The notes: generated from the sequence alone by a model not told the origin. A stretch of 64,000 nt of DNA from Cupriavidus alkaliphilus (GCF_900094595.1 NZ_FMAD01000019.1:22474-86473); one strand, 5' to 3'. Counted from the stretch's first letter, positions 17,786 to 26,657 are shown. Program-made: numbers and translations.

Positions 17786-18963
17786 ACGAGGCTCTCCTGG
17801 AGCGGATGCTGCGTGTAATGGCGACCGAAGCGGTTGGCCAGGAAGGCCTCCAGCGGCATCGACTCCTGCCGTACGAAGCCGGCCTGCGGCAGCGCGCCGG
17901 TGGCCACCATGTCCAGCGCGGTGCAGATGCCGGCGGCAGTGGTCAGCTGGATCGCATTGACATGCCCGCCCGCGCCGTCGACCCCGCCGATGCGGGCCGA
18001 GAACGAAGCCTGCGTCAGCGGCCCGCGCCCGCGTTCGCCGCCGGCGGGATAGCCGGTGGCGGTGGCGAACACGATCACCACGTCCTGCTCGGTCACCGGG
18101 ATGGCGCGATCGAAGATATCGCGCAGCCAGTCGCGGCGTTCGCGCAGGCGCAGGTCGTTGAGCAGCAGCTTCATCAGCGCGCAGTGGCCGGGATAGCGGA
18201 TCGACTTGTAATCGACATGGCGCGCCCGTCCGGCCAGCGTCTCGGGCAGCGTGCCCAGCCCGCCCGATGTATTAAAGGCTTCGTACTCGATGCCGTCCAG
18301 CGCAAAGCTCTCCAGCCCCTCCAGCGCCGTCAGTTCCACGCGACGGCCGTCGACGATGGCCTCGCACGGGTTGCAGTACTCGTTGATCAGTCCCTCGGTG
18401 CTCCAGGTGAGGTTGTACTTGAGCGCGTTGCTCGGGTAGCGCGGCAGCGCCCCCACCCGCATCTGCAGGTCCAGCAGTTCGCCGCCGCCGCGCAAGAAGC
18501 GCTGCGCGAGGTCGTGCCCGACCACGCCGATAAAGCCCGGCGCCAGCCCGCATTGCGGCATCAGCACCGAGCGCGCGCCCTGCGCCAGCTGGCGGATGGC
18601 CTGGGTCGCGGCGACGTCCTCGGTCAGGTCGAAGTAATGCACGCCGAGGCGCGCCGCCACCGAGGCCACGCTGATCGCGGCATGGAACGGCAGCGCGTTG
18701 AGCACGGCGTCGGCGCCGGCCAGCAGCGCGGCACAGGTGCCGGGCTCGGTGGGATCGCCAGCGCGCGCCAGCACGCCGCGCGGCAGGCCATCGAGGCGGC
18801 GCCCGTCATGGTCGACCACGCTGACGCGGTAGTCGCCGCTGTCGTGCAGCATGGCCGCAATGGTGCGGCCGATCTTGCCGGCGCCCAGCACCGTCACGTG
18901 CAGCGGGCGGTCGGCCCTGGGCAGGTCGCGCGGTGCCTGCCGGCCGAGATTCGAGGCTTGCAT
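17782..18963 (-). CDS. Saccharopine dehydrogenase-like NAD(P)-binding protein
   Basis: 393 residues. The dinucleotide motif is VLGAGKIGRT (GxGxxG near residues 27-32), followed by the saccharopine dehydrogenase C-terminal fold with QCGLAPGFIGVVGHDLA and a YNLTWSTEGLINEY segment. Such proteins split saccharopine to aminoadipate semialdehyde and glutamate or act on related imino acids. Pairing with the ALDH7-type enzyme places it in lysine catabolism. The start at 18963 has GGAGA 7 bases upstream. A divergent Lrp-type regulator gene lies 127 bases away and probably controls this pair. Confidence 0.83.
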   Translation of the reverse strand: MQASNLGRQAPRDLPRADRPLHVTVLGAGKIGRTIAAMLHDSGDYRVSVVDHDGRRLDGLPRGVLARAGDPTEPGTCAALLAGADAVLNALPFHAAISVASVAARLGVHYFDLTEDVAATQAIRQLAQGARSVLMPQCGLAPGFIGVVGHDLAQRFLRGGGELLDLQMRVGALPRYPSNALKYNLTWSTEGLINEYCNPCEAIVDGRRVELTALEGLESFALDGIEYEAFNTSGGLGTLPETLAGRARHVDYKSIRYPGHCALMKLLLNDLRLRERRDWLRDIFDRAIPVTEQDVVIVFATATGYPAGGERGRGPLTQASFSARIGGVDGAGGHVNAIQLTTAAGICTALDMVATGALPQAGFVRQESMPLEAFLANRFGRHYTQHPLQESLV

Positions 18964-19022
18964 GATGTCTCCGTCCACAAGAAAAAGGATTCCGTTGACT
19001 GGAGTATGGATAGCCCGGCCGA

Positions 19023-19061
19023 CATAATGAAGGCACAAGAACGACGAAAAACCGCCATAAT
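19023..19061. promoter_or_regulatory. CATAAT direct repeat in the Lrp divergent region
   Basis: CATAAT occurs at 19023-19028 and 19056-19061, 33 bases apart (about three helical turns), in the 127-base region between the saccharopine-dehydrogenase-like gene and the Lrp-family gene. The spacing suits phased binding by an Lrp-type octamer, but the boxes could equally be -10 elements. Confidence 0.3.
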
Positions 19062-19090
19062 CGAACGAAACGACGAGGCATCCCGACGTA

Positions 19091-19540
19091 ATGACCGAAC
19101 TCGACACCACCGACCGCCACCTGCTGTCGCTGCTGCAGGCCAACGCGCGCGAAAGCGCCGCCAACCTGGCCCGGCACCTGGGAATCGCCCGCACCACCGT
19201 GGTCGCGCGCATTGCGCGGCTGGAGCGCAGCGGCGTGATCGCCGGCTACGGCGTGCGGCTGGGCCAGCGCATGGAAGACAACGCCATCCTCGCCTATTGC
19301 GGCCTGTCGGTGCAGCCCAAGGCCGCGCCCGCGATCCTGCGCGCGCTGCAGCGGCTGCCCGAGATCGAAGAGGTCAATTCCGTCAGCGGCCCGGTCGACT
19401 ACCTGGTGGCGATCCGCTGCGACACGCATGACCGGCTCGACCGGCTGCTCGACGAGATCGGCATGCTCGACGGCGTCAACCACACCACCACCTCGATCGT
19501 GCTGGCGCGCAAGCTCGACCGCCGGCGCGCCGCCGGCTGA
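19091..19540 (+). CDS. Lrp/AsnC family transcriptional regulator
   Basis: 149 residues. An N-terminal winged helix-turn-helix (LDTTDRHLLSLLQANAR, then NLARHLGIARTTVVARIARLE) is followed by the RAM ligand-binding domain (EEVNSVSGPVDYLVAIRC). Family members sense amino acids and often control a divergent catabolic operon, so lysine or an intermediate is a plausible effector here. It is divergent from the saccharopine-dehydrogenase-like/ALDH7 pair and 45 bases upstream of the DapB-like gene. Confidence 0.9.
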   Translation: MTELDTTDRHLLSLLQANARESAANLARHLGIARTTVVARIARLERSGVIAGYGVRLGQRMEDNAILAYCGLSVQPKAAPAILRALQRLPEIEEVNSVSGPVDYLVAIRCDTHDRLDRLLDEIGMLDGVNHTTTSIVLARKLDRRRAAG

Positions 19541-19585
19541 CGCGGTATGCTGCCAGACCCATCAGCTTTTGCGGAGCAACAGAAC

Positions 19586-20395
19586 ATGAACAATCCGATC
19601 CGTGTCGCCGTGGGCGGCGTGACCGGCTGGGCCGGCGGCGAACTGGCGCGCGGCGTGGCCCATGCGGCCGACATGACCCTGGTGGCCGGCCTGTCGCGCG
19701 GCGCCGCCGGCCAGACCCTGGCGCAGCTGACCGGCCATGCCGGTACCCCGGGCGTGGCCGCCGCCAGTATCGAAGTGCTGGGCGAGACGCCGTACGACGT
19801 CTACGTCGAATACACCAGGCCCGGGATCGCCAAGCACAACATCCTGCAGGCGCTGGCGCACGGTGCGCACGTGGTGGTCGGCACCTCCGGGCTGACCGAC
19901 GACGACTATGCCGAGATCGACGCGGCCGCGCGCCAGGCCGAGCGCGGCGTGCTCGCCTGCGGCAATTTCGCCATCACGGTGGTGCTGCTGCAGAAGTTTG
20001 CCGAGATGGCGGCGCGCCACCTGGAACACTGGGAGATCATCGACTACGCCAAGGCCGGCAAGATCGACGTGCCCTCCGGCACGGTGCGCGAGCTGGCGTA
20101 CCGGCTCGGCCAGGTCAAGGCCGCCGCGCAGGCGGTGCCGCTCGACCAGGTCAACGGCCCCAGGGAAACCCGCGGCGCCACCATGTCCGGCACGCAGGTG
20201 CATGCGGTGCGGCTGCCCGGCTACCAGCTGGGCGTGGAAGTGATCTTCGGCGCCGACGGCCAGCGCCTGCACCTGAAGCACGAGGCCGGCGACGGCTCCA
20301 AGCCCTATGTTGCCGGCGCACTGCTGGCGATCCGCAAGGTCCACACCGTGCGCGGCGTGGTGCGGGGGCTGGACAAGGTAATGGAAGGACTGTGA
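19586..20395 (+). CDS. DapB-like dihydrodipicolinate reductase family protein lacking the catalytic His pair
   Basis: 269 residues. The N-terminal Rossmann motif is GGVTGWAGGELARG rather than the usual GxxGRMG. The C-terminal region keeps the DapB landmark KIDVPSGT (159-166). Aligned with E. coli DapB EIIEAHHRHKVDAPSGT, this protein reads EIIDYAKAGKIDVPSGT (150-166): the catalytic His159 and the neighbouring His160 are Ala155 and Lys156, while Lys163 is kept as Lys159. It is therefore probably not the lysine-biosynthesis enzyme but a related imine reductase or dehydrogenase. GGAG lies 10 bases before the ATG. It sits beside the lysine-catabolic genes and the Lrp regulator. Substrate unknown. 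Confidence 0.75.
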   Translation: MNNPIRVAVGGVTGWAGGELARGVAHAADMTLVAGLSRGAAGQTLAQLTGHAGTPGVAAASIEVLGETPYDVYVEYTRPGIAKHNILQALAHGAHVVVGTSGLTDDDYAEIDAAARQAERGVLACGNFAITVVLLQKFAEMAARHLEHWEIIDYAKAGKIDVPSGTVRELAYRLGQVKAAAQAVPLDQVNGPRETRGATMSGTQVHAVRLPGYQLGVEVIFGADGQRLHLKHEAGDGSKPYVAGALLAIRKVHTVRGVVRGLDKVMEGL

Positions 20396-20399
20396 GGCA

Positions 20400-20432
20400 G
20401 CCGGCGGCGCACGCGTGCGGTGCGCCGCCGGC
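20400..20432. terminator. Strong hairpin between convergent genes
   Basis: GCCGGCGGCGCAC (20400-20412), loop GCGTGCG, GTGCGCCGCCGGC (20420-20432): a perfect 13-base stem filling the gap between the stops at 20395 and 20441. There is no T-tract, so it is either a T-less terminator or an RNA-stabilising end for both transcripts. Confidence 0.6.
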
Positions 20433-20440
20433 CTGTGCCG

Positions 20441-21172
20441 TTACCAGCTGCCGGGCTTTTCCGGCTTGGCCGGCGTCTTCGGCGCGGGCTTGGCCGCGGC
20501 GGCCTTGCCGCCCTTGGCCGCCGGTGCCGGGGGCGGATTGAGCTGCTTGTCGACCTCGGCATCCTTGTCCGCCATCAGCGCGCGCGCCTGCGGCAGCAGC
20601 ATCTCGATGGTGCCGGTGTTGGGATCTTCCGGCATCGCATACAGCTCCACCGTCAGCGGCCGGTGGATCCAGCCGGCATGCAGCGTCTTGACGGTCTTGC
20701 CGGCCTTGTCGGGCATGTCCTCCTGCTCCTGGCGGAAGGGCTTGCCGTACAGCGCGCTGATGCTGTCGGCCGCGGCCTGCTGCGAATTGGCGCCGGCGGT
20801 CGGCACCATCAGGCCGACCAGCGCATTGCGATCGACAAAGGCCACCACATAGGGGCCATCCATGAACGCCGGGCGCTGCGCCCGCGGCACGCCGACCTGG
20901 CGCATCAGGCCATCGCCCTTCAGTTCGACGCAAAAGCCGGTGACATCGCGGCCGTCGGGCGAGCGCTTGTCGGCGCAGTCGGGCAGCGCCGGCAGCGGGT
21001 TGCCGATTTCCAGCATGGCCAGCAGCGGCGCCAGCGCGCTGTTTTCGGCCTGGGCCGAGGGCCTGGCGGACGGTGCGGAGGCGGGGGTGGCGGCAGGGGC
21101 GGCGGGGGCGGCATTCGCGCCGGCGGCGCCCAGCAGGCCGGCAAGCGCCAGCCCGGCAACGGGGAATTTCAA
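20441..21172 (-). CDS. Exported protein of unknown function (TTG start)
   Basis: 243 residues if translation starts at the TTG at 21172-21170, which has AGGAG 6 bases upstream; no ATG gives a better start. The N-terminus MKFPVAGLALAGLLGAAGANA is a signal peptide. An Ala/Pro-rich linker (about 22-45) leads to a globular domain of roughly 160 residues (EIGNPLPALPDCADKRSPDG, then DGPYVVAFVDRNALVGLMVP). The tail is rich in Lys, Ala and Pro (PPPAPAAKGGKAAAAKPAPK). I do not recognise a family. Probably periplasmic. Confidence 0.75.
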   Translation of the reverse strand: MKFPVAGLALAGLLGAAGANAAPAAPAATPASAPSARPSAQAENSALAPLLAMLEIGNPLPALPDCADKRSPDGRDVTGFCVELKGDGLMRQVGVPRAQRPAFMDGPYVVAFVDRNALVGLMVPTAGANSQQAAADSISALYGKPFRQEQEDMPDKAGKTVKTLHAGWIHRPLTVELYAMPEDPNTGTIEMLLPQARALMADKDAEVDKQLNPPPAPAAKGGKAAAAKPAPKTPAKPEKPGSW

Positions 21173-21350
21173 GACGGACTCCTGGTGAAAGGCTCCGGGT
21201 TGGAGCCCGCCCCCGCCGGGTTGTTCCTGCGCGGCGCGAGATCGTGGCGAGCGCTTCACTTGCGGCCGCGCACGGCAAGGGTGACAAGGGGGCGTGCGCT
21301 AGCTTACCCGATGGCGCCGGCGGCGCCGCCACTTGCGCGCCGCGCCGGCA

Positions 21351-22853
21351 TTACCCCGCCGGCGCCTTGCGCGTCAGCGCCAGGGCTTCGCGCCGGAAGG
21401 TGTGGCCGACCTGGTGGTAGAACGGGTGCGGCGAGAACTGCCGCGAGATGAACGATGCCAGCAGCGACGCCGCCAGCAGGAACACCGTCAGGTCCTGCGT
21501 GCGCGTCATTTCCATCACGATCACGCTGGCGGTGATCGGCGCCTGCGTGGCCGCGGCCAGGAACGCGGCCATCGACACCAGCGCCAGTACGCGCGGCTCG
21601 GCCATGCCGCTGACGAAGTGCGCGACGTTTTCGCCGATGCCCGCGCCGATCGCCAGCGCGGGCGTGAAGATCCCGCCGGGAATGCCGGCGAAGTACGACA
21701 CCACCGTCGCCACCAGCTTGGCCAGGCCGAACCACAGCGTGGCATGCGATTCGCCATTGATCAGCGCCGCGGCCTGCTCATAGCCGGTGCCGAAGGTCGC
21801 GCCCGCGGTGGCCCAGCCGATGATCGCCACCACCAGCCCGCAGCCGAACGCCGTCCACACCGGATGCCGCCCCGGCCAGTCGCGCCACGCGGCCGGCAGC
21901 AGCGCCGGCACGCCGCCCTTGAGCGCCTTGGCGAATACGCCGCCCAGCACGCCGGTGACCACCGCGCACAGCAGCACCGGGCCCCAGGCCTCATGCAGGC
22001 CCAGCATCGGCACCTTGACCACGAAATACGGGTTGTTGCCCAGCACCGCCAGCGACAGGAAACCCGCGGTCAGCACGCCCGACAGCACCAGGCGGTCCCA
22101 GCGCACCGCGGTGCCGCGGCCCAGCTCCTCGATGGCGAACACCACCCCGGCCAGCGGCGTATTGAATGCCGCCGCCAGTCCGCCGGCCGCGCCGGCGGCG
22201 ATCAGCGCATTGGGATGAAAGCCGATGCGAAAGCGCAGCTTCTCCTGGCACCAGCGACCCCAGGCCAGCATCGCCGCCGCACCGACCTGCACCGACGGGC
22301 CCTCGCGCCCGACCGAGGCGCCCGCCAGCAGCGCGGCGGCGGTCAGCACCACCTTCCACATCGACTGGCGCAACGACACCAGCAGCGTCTGTGCCGGGCC
22401 CGACGGCGGCAAGGTCACCGCCGCGATCACCTGCGGAATGCCGCTGCCGCGCGCCTGCGGCGCCAGCCGGATGGTCAGCCAGCGCAGCGCGGCCAGTCCG
22501 AACGGCAGCATCACGAACGCCAGCCATGGCGTGGCCTGGGTCAGCTGGTGGTTCCAGCGCAGCGCCACTTCGGCGATCCACGCGAACACCAGCGAGAACA
22601 GCCCGACGCAACCCGCGCCGAACATGAACGCGGCATAGCGCAGCGTGGTGCGCGAGATGCGCCCAGCCTGGCGCGACTTGCGCCACGCCGCCACGCGCGC
22701 GCGGCGGCTGAGCTGGTTCAGCAGGCGGGGATCGAGCGGCGGCGCGCCGGCGTCGGACGCCGCCTGCGGGTCACGTCCGCTGTCCGGGTGGGCGCCCGGG
22801 TTATCGGCAGCCGAACCAGGAGGCGTGGGATCGTTGGGCTCGCGATCGGTCAT
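21351..22853 (-). CDS. ClC-family chloride channel or Cl-/H+ antiporter
   Basis: 500 residues with a cytoplasmic N-terminal extension of about 70 residues. All three anion-pathway motifs are present: GSGIP (136-140), GREGP with the gating Glu at residue 184, and GIPGGIFTP (390-398). AIEEL (240-244) retains the glutamates equivalent to E. coli ClcA Glu202/Glu203, the proton-pathway position, so a chloride/proton antiporter is more likely than a pure channel. No CBS domains are present. It is flanked by unrelated genes on the same strand. Confidence 0.92.
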   Translation of the reverse strand: MTDREPNDPTPPGSAADNPGAHPDSGRDPQAASDAGAPPLDPRLLNQLSRRARVAAWRKSRQAGRISRTTLRYAAFMFGAGCVGLFSLVFAWIAEVALRWNHQLTQATPWLAFVMLPFGLAALRWLTIRLAPQARGSGIPQVIAAVTLPPSGPAQTLLVSLRQSMWKVVLTAAALLAGASVGREGPSVQVGAAAMLAWGRWCQEKLRFRIGFHPNALIAAGAAGGLAAAFNTPLAGVVFAIEELGRGTAVRWDRLVLSGVLTAGFLSLAVLGNNPYFVVKVPMLGLHEAWGPVLLCAVVTGVLGGVFAKALKGGVPALLPAAWRDWPGRHPVWTAFGCGLVVAIIGWATAGATFGTGYEQAAALINGESHATLWFGLAKLVATVVSYFAGIPGGIFTPALAIGAGIGENVAHFVSGMAEPRVLALVSMAAFLAAATQAPITASVIVMEMTRTQDLTVFLLAASLLASFISRQFSPHPFYHQVGHTFRREALALTRKAPAG

Positions 22854-22948
22854 GACGGGGGCGTGGCGCGTGGATGGCGTCGACTATACCCCCATCGTCG
22901 ATGCGATGACCGGCGCGCGGCCGGTGATCGGCGGATGAATGCAGGCCA

Positions 22949-23965
22949 TCAGTCCAGCGAGATGTTGTTCGCCTTGATCACCTTGCCCCAGTGCGCGCGG
23001 TCGGCCTCGAGATAGCGGTCGATCTCGGCCTGCGTGCGCGGCGGTTGCACCAGCAGCCCCAGGGCGCTGAAGGTGGCGCGGAACTGCGGGTCCTTCAGCA
23101 CGTGGTCGGCGGCGGCCTGCAGCCTGGCCACCGCTTCGGGCGGCGTCTGCGCGGGCACGGCCAGGCCGAACCAGGTGGCGGCCTGGAAGTTGGGATAGCC
23201 GCTCTCGGCCACGGTCGGCACATCGGGCAGCACTTCCAGGCGGCGGCGCCCGGTGACCGCCAGCGCCTTGAGCTTGCCCGCCTTGATATGCGGCAGCGAG
23301 GTGCTGACCACATCCACCATCAGCTGCACGTCGTTGGCCAGCAGCGCCGCCAGCGCCGGGGCGCTGCCGTTGTAGGGCACGTGCGTGACGCCGATGCCCA
23401 GTTCGGTCTTGAGCATCTCGGTGGCCAGCTGCAGCGCGTTGCCCAGCCCCACCGAGGCATAGTTGAGCTTGCCGCCCTCGGCCTTGGCGTAGGCCGCGAA
23501 CTCGCGGATATTGCCGGCCGGCACCCGGGTGTTGGTGACCACCACCAGCGGCGCCTCGGCGCCGATGCTGAAGATGCGGAAATCCTTGGGCGGATCGTAC
23601 TGGATCTTCTTGTACAGCATCGGGTTGAGCACCATGCTGCCGTTGGTCGCCAGCACCATGGTGTAGCCGTCGGCCGGCGCGCGCGCCACGCTGGTGGTGC
23701 CGATCATGGTGGCCGCGCCGGGGCGGTTTTCCACCACCACGGTCTGGCCGAGCTGGCGCGACATGCCGTCGGCCAGCGCGCGGCCGAACTGGTCGGTCGA
23801 GCCGCCCGGCGTGTACGGCACCACCAGCTTGAGCGGGCGGTCGGGATAGGCCGCCTGCGCGGCGCCGCCCCAGAGCGCCAGCGCGCATCCCGCGCCGGCT
23901 GCGATCGCGGCGAGCCAGGCGCGCCTTGGCTTGAGACCGGTTGTCCTGGTCGGTTTGTTCTGCAT
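22949..23965 (-). CDS. Bug-family (TctC-like) periplasmic solute-binding receptor
   Basis: 338 residues. A signal peptide ends AAQAAYPDRPLKL. The Bug hallmarks are present: LVVPYTPGGSTDQFGR, ENRPGAATMIGT, THVPYNGSAPALAALLANDV and ALAVTGRRRLEVLPDVPTVAE. These receptors feed tripartite tricarboxylate transporters or act as ligand sensors, and are greatly expanded in Burkholderiales. The start has AGGAGGAGA 5 bases upstream. It follows the acyl-CoA ligase gene by 54 bases on the same strand, so its ligand may be an acid activated by that enzyme. Confidence 0.92.
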   Translation of the reverse strand: MQNKPTRTTGLKPRRAWLAAIAAGAGCALALWGGAAQAAYPDRPLKLVVPYTPGGSTDQFGRALADGMSRQLGQTVVVENRPGAATMIGTTSVARAPADGYTMVLATNGSMVLNPMLYKKIQYDPPKDFRIFSIGAEAPLVVVTNTRVPAGNIREFAAYAKAEGGKLNYASVGLGNALQLATEMLKTELGIGVTHVPYNGSAPALAALLANDVQLMVDVVSTSLPHIKAGKLKALAVTGRRRLEVLPDVPTVAESGYPNFQAATWFGLAVPAQTPPEAVARLQAAADHVLKDPQFRATFSALGLLVQPPRTQAEIDRYLEADRAHWGKVIKANNISLD

Positions 23966-24019
23966 CGCGTCTCCTCCTGTCGTTATCGGCTTGTGCCTGG
24001 TGCAGTCCCACCGGTGCGC

Positions 24020-25513
24020 TCAGACGCGGCGCTGGCGGCCTTCCCAGTATCGGTCGCGCAGCCGGCGCTTGGCCAGCTTGCCGGTTTCATCGCGCGGCAG
24101 TTGCGCCTCGACCACGATGCTGCGCGGCACCTTGAATCCGGACAGCCGCTCGCGCAGCCAGTCGATCACCTCGGCCTCGCGGATCTCGGCGCCCGGCATC
24201 GGCTGCACCATGGCCAGCAGGCGCTCGCCGTATTCCGCGTCGGGAATGCCGAACACGACGCAATCGGCCACCCCGGGATAGCGCACCAGCTCGTGCTCGA
24301 TCTCCGCCGGGTAGATGTTGACGCCGCCGGAAATCACCATGTCCGAGGCGCGGTCGCAGATGAACAGGTAGCCGTCGGCATCGACATAGCCCATGTCGCC
24401 CAGCGTCACCAGCCCGTCGCGGTCGATGGCGGCGCGCGCGGCCTCATTGTTGCGGTAGCTGAAGTCGGGGTAAGCGGGCTGGCGCACATAGACCAGGCCG
24501 ATTTCGCCCGGCGCGCACTCGCGGCCGTGTTCGTCGAGGATGCGCAGCTGCGCGTCGTCGACCGGCCTACCGGCGGTGCCCGGGCGCGCGGCGGCGTCGG
24601 CCGGCGTGGCCACGGTGATCATGCCGGCTTCGCTGGAGGCATAGGTTTCATGGATCACCGGGCCCAGCCACTCCAGCATCGCGCGCTTGACCTCGGGCGC
24701 GCACGGGGACCCGGTGGAGGCGACGAAGCGGATCGAAGACAGGTCGTACCTGGCGCGCACCTCGGCCGGCAGCTTGAGCAGGCGCACGTACATGATCGGC
24801 ACCAGGTAGAGCACGTCGATGCGGTGCTTCTCCACCAGCGCCAGCACCTGCTCGGCGTCGAAGCGCGGCGTCAGCACCAGGCGCTCGGCCATCTGCAGCG
24901 CGTTCTGGATAAACGAGCCCGGCGCGCTGTGGTACAGCGGCGCCGACATCAGCGCGCGGCAGCCCGGCTCCAGCCCGTAGGTCTGCCGCACCACCGAACG
25001 CATGCGCGCAAGCTGTTGTTCGAGCCCGTCCAGCGGCAGCGCCTGGCGCACCACGCCCTTGGGCCGGCCGGTGGTACCCGAGGTGTACGCCATATGGCCG
25101 CGCGGCGCCACGCGCGGGCCGTCATAGGCGGGCTGCTGCGCGAGCCACGCTTCATATTCAGTCGCGCCTGCGGCGGGACCGCCCACCGACAGCACCGGCA
25201 TGCCGGCCGGGACCGCGTCGCGCACCGCGGGCAGCAGGTCGTCCTGGACCAGCAGCACCTTGGCACCGCTGTCGCTCAGCAGGAAGCGCACTTCCTCGGC
25301 GGTGAAGTGCCAGTTGATGGGGCAGTAGTAGCAGCCGGCGATGCGGCAGGCATGGACCACGTCGGCATACACCGGATCGTTGCGCAGCAGTACCGCGATC
25401 ACGTCGCCCTCCTGCACGCCGAGCGCGCGCAGGCCGCCACCCAGGCGGGCTCCGCGCGCCAGCAAGTCCTCGCCGCTGCGGTGCAGGTCTTGATACCAAA
25501 GGTCCGTGGCCAT
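24020..25513 (-). CDS. AMP-dependent acyl-CoA synthetase/ligase
   Basis: 497 residues of the ANL superfamily. The P-loop-like motif is YTSGTTGRPKG (143-153). Further motifs are YASSEAGMIT (A5 region), TLGDMGYVDADGYLFICDR (A7/A8), the hinge SGGVNIYPAEIE and the A10 lysine in ETGKLAKRR. It activates a carboxylic acid as acyl-AMP and transfers it to CoA; the substrate is not apparent. The start has AAGGAGA 8 bases upstream. A LysR gene is divergent 122 bases away and a Bug receptor gene follows in the same direction, suggesting a small uptake-and-activation unit for an organic acid. Confidence 0.88.
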   Translation of the reverse strand: MATDLWYQDLHRSGEDLLARGARLGGGLRALGVQEGDVIAVLLRNDPVYADVVHACRIAGCYYCPINWHFTAEEVRFLLSDSGAKVLLVQDDLLPAVRDAVPAGMPVLSVGGPAAGATEYEAWLAQQPAYDGPRVAPRGHMAYTSGTTGRPKGVVRQALPLDGLEQQLARMRSVVRQTYGLEPGCRALMSAPLYHSAPGSFIQNALQMAERLVLTPRFDAEQVLALVEKHRIDVLYLVPIMYVRLLKLPAEVRARYDLSSIRFVASTGSPCAPEVKRAMLEWLGPVIHETYASSEAGMITVATPADAAARPGTAGRPVDDAQLRILDEHGRECAPGEIGLVYVRQPAYPDFSYRNNEAARAAIDRDGLVTLGDMGYVDADGYLFICDRASDMVISGGVNIYPAEIEHELVRYPGVADCVVFGIPDAEYGERLLAMVQPMPGAEIREAEVIDWLRERLSGFKVPRSIVVEAQLPRDETGKLAKRRLRDRYWEGRQRRV

Positions 25514-25635
25514 CCGCTGTCTCCTTGCCGGGTTATGTCAGCCGACCACTGTATCGGCGTAGCCCCGTATCGACAATCAGGCCGGGCGGAATCACAATGT
25601 TGCGCCAGACGTGACAATGCTGCAGGCAATCCCCG

Positions 25636-26550
25636 ATGGACCTTAACCTGATCCAGGCCTTCGTCGACATCGTCGATGCCGGCAACCTCGCCGAAGCCGG
25701 GCGCCGGCGCGGCGTTACGCGCTCGCAGGTCAGCCGCCAGCTGCGCGAGCTGGAACACCAGGCAGGCGCGCAGTTGCTGCGCCGGACCACGCGCCGCCTG
25801 GAGCTGACCGAACCCGGCCATGCGCTGTACCAGCACGGGGTGCGCATGCTGCTGGAAGTCGCCTCGGCCCAGGCCGAGATCGACAGCCTGGGCAAGACGC
25901 TGCGCGGCCATGTGCGCGTCAGCGTGCCCACCGGGCTGGGCGACGCCTATATCGCGCCGATGCTGCTGCAGTTCGCGCACAAGCATCCCGGCATCACCCT
26001 GCGCGTGTTCTTTGCCAACCGCGTCAACGACCTGATCGCGGCCGAGATCGACGTGGCGCTGAAGGTCACCTCGGCGCCGCCGCTGGACCACGTGGCGCGT
26101 GAAATCTGCGATATCCGCTGGCAACTGTATGCATCACCGCAATATCTCGCGCGGATTGCGCCGGTGCAGGTGCCGCCGGACCTCGCCGGCTGCAGCTTCC
26201 TGTGCCCGCCCTACCCGCCCCGGCAGTTCCCGCTGTCGTTGTACCGCGACGGCCAGCGCGTGGACGTGGCGCTGACGCCCGCGCTGCAGTCCGAACACTT
26301 CCTGTTCCTGGCGCGCGCCGTGCGCGAAGGCCATGGCATCGGCATGCTGCCGGTCTATATCGGCTGGGAAGAAGTGCGCGCCGGCCACCTGGTGCCGGTG
26401 CTGCCCGACTGGCGTCCGGAGGGGCTGGGCAACAAGCTGTTCATCATCACCACGCCCAACCTGCATCCGTCGATGGCGACGCGCGCGCTGATCGGCTTCC
26501 TGCGCGAGGAACTGGAGAAACTCGAGGTATTTCGCGACGCCGTGAAGTAG
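25636..26550 (+). CDS. LysR family transcriptional regulator
   Basis: 304 residues. The N-terminal winged HTH (DLNLIQAFVDIVDAGNLAEA, RRRGVTRSQVSRQLRELE) is followed by a substrate-binding domain of the CrgA/DmlR-like type (RVSVPTGLGDAYIAPMLLQF). It is divergent from the acyl-CoA ligase-Bug operon and probably regulates it. The intergenic region carries near-identical direct repeats ACAATGTTGC and ACAATGCTGC about 23 bases apart that could be its site. Confidence 0.88.
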   Translation: MDLNLIQAFVDIVDAGNLAEAGRRRGVTRSQVSRQLRELEHQAGAQLLRRTTRRLELTEPGHALYQHGVRMLLEVASAQAEIDSLGKTLRGHVRVSVPTGLGDAYIAPMLLQFAHKHPGITLRVFFANRVNDLIAAEIDVALKVTSAPPLDHVAREICDIRWQLYASPQYLARIAPVQVPPDLAGCSFLCPPYPPRQFPLSLYRDGQRVDVALTPALQSEHFLFLARAVREGHGIGMLPVYIGWEEVRAGHLVPVLPDWRPEGLGNKLFIITTPNLHPSMATRALIGFLREELEKLEVFRDAVK

Positions 26551-26612
26551 CCGGCACCGCTGACCGGTGAACGCACGCTTTTGCCGGGTCATGGAAGCGG
26601 CCCGCCTGCGAA

Positions 26613-26657
26613 CTTTCGATTTGCAAGCTATGCTGCAGCCAGCTTGCAAACTGAAAG
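26613..26657. promoter_or_regulatory. Large palindromic operator upstream of the hxlR-type gene
   Basis: TTTGCAAGCT (26620-26629), an 11-base spacer and AGCTTGCAAA (26641-26650) form a perfect 10-base dyad. CTTTC (26613-26617) and GAAAG (26653-26657) continue the symmetry, so each half-site is 17 bases with two mismatches. It lies 26 bases before the HxlR start and is the likely autoregulatory site. Confidence 0.7.

Noticed and set aside
19586..20395. dapB of lysine biosynthesis
   Set aside because: The catalytic His pair is absent and the nucleotide loop is unusual, so the gene symbol was withheld.
22991..25651. An 886-codon plus-strand frame opposite the Bug receptor and acyl-CoA ligase genes
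   Set aside because: It spans two recognisable minus-strand genes and the gap between them and has no family features.
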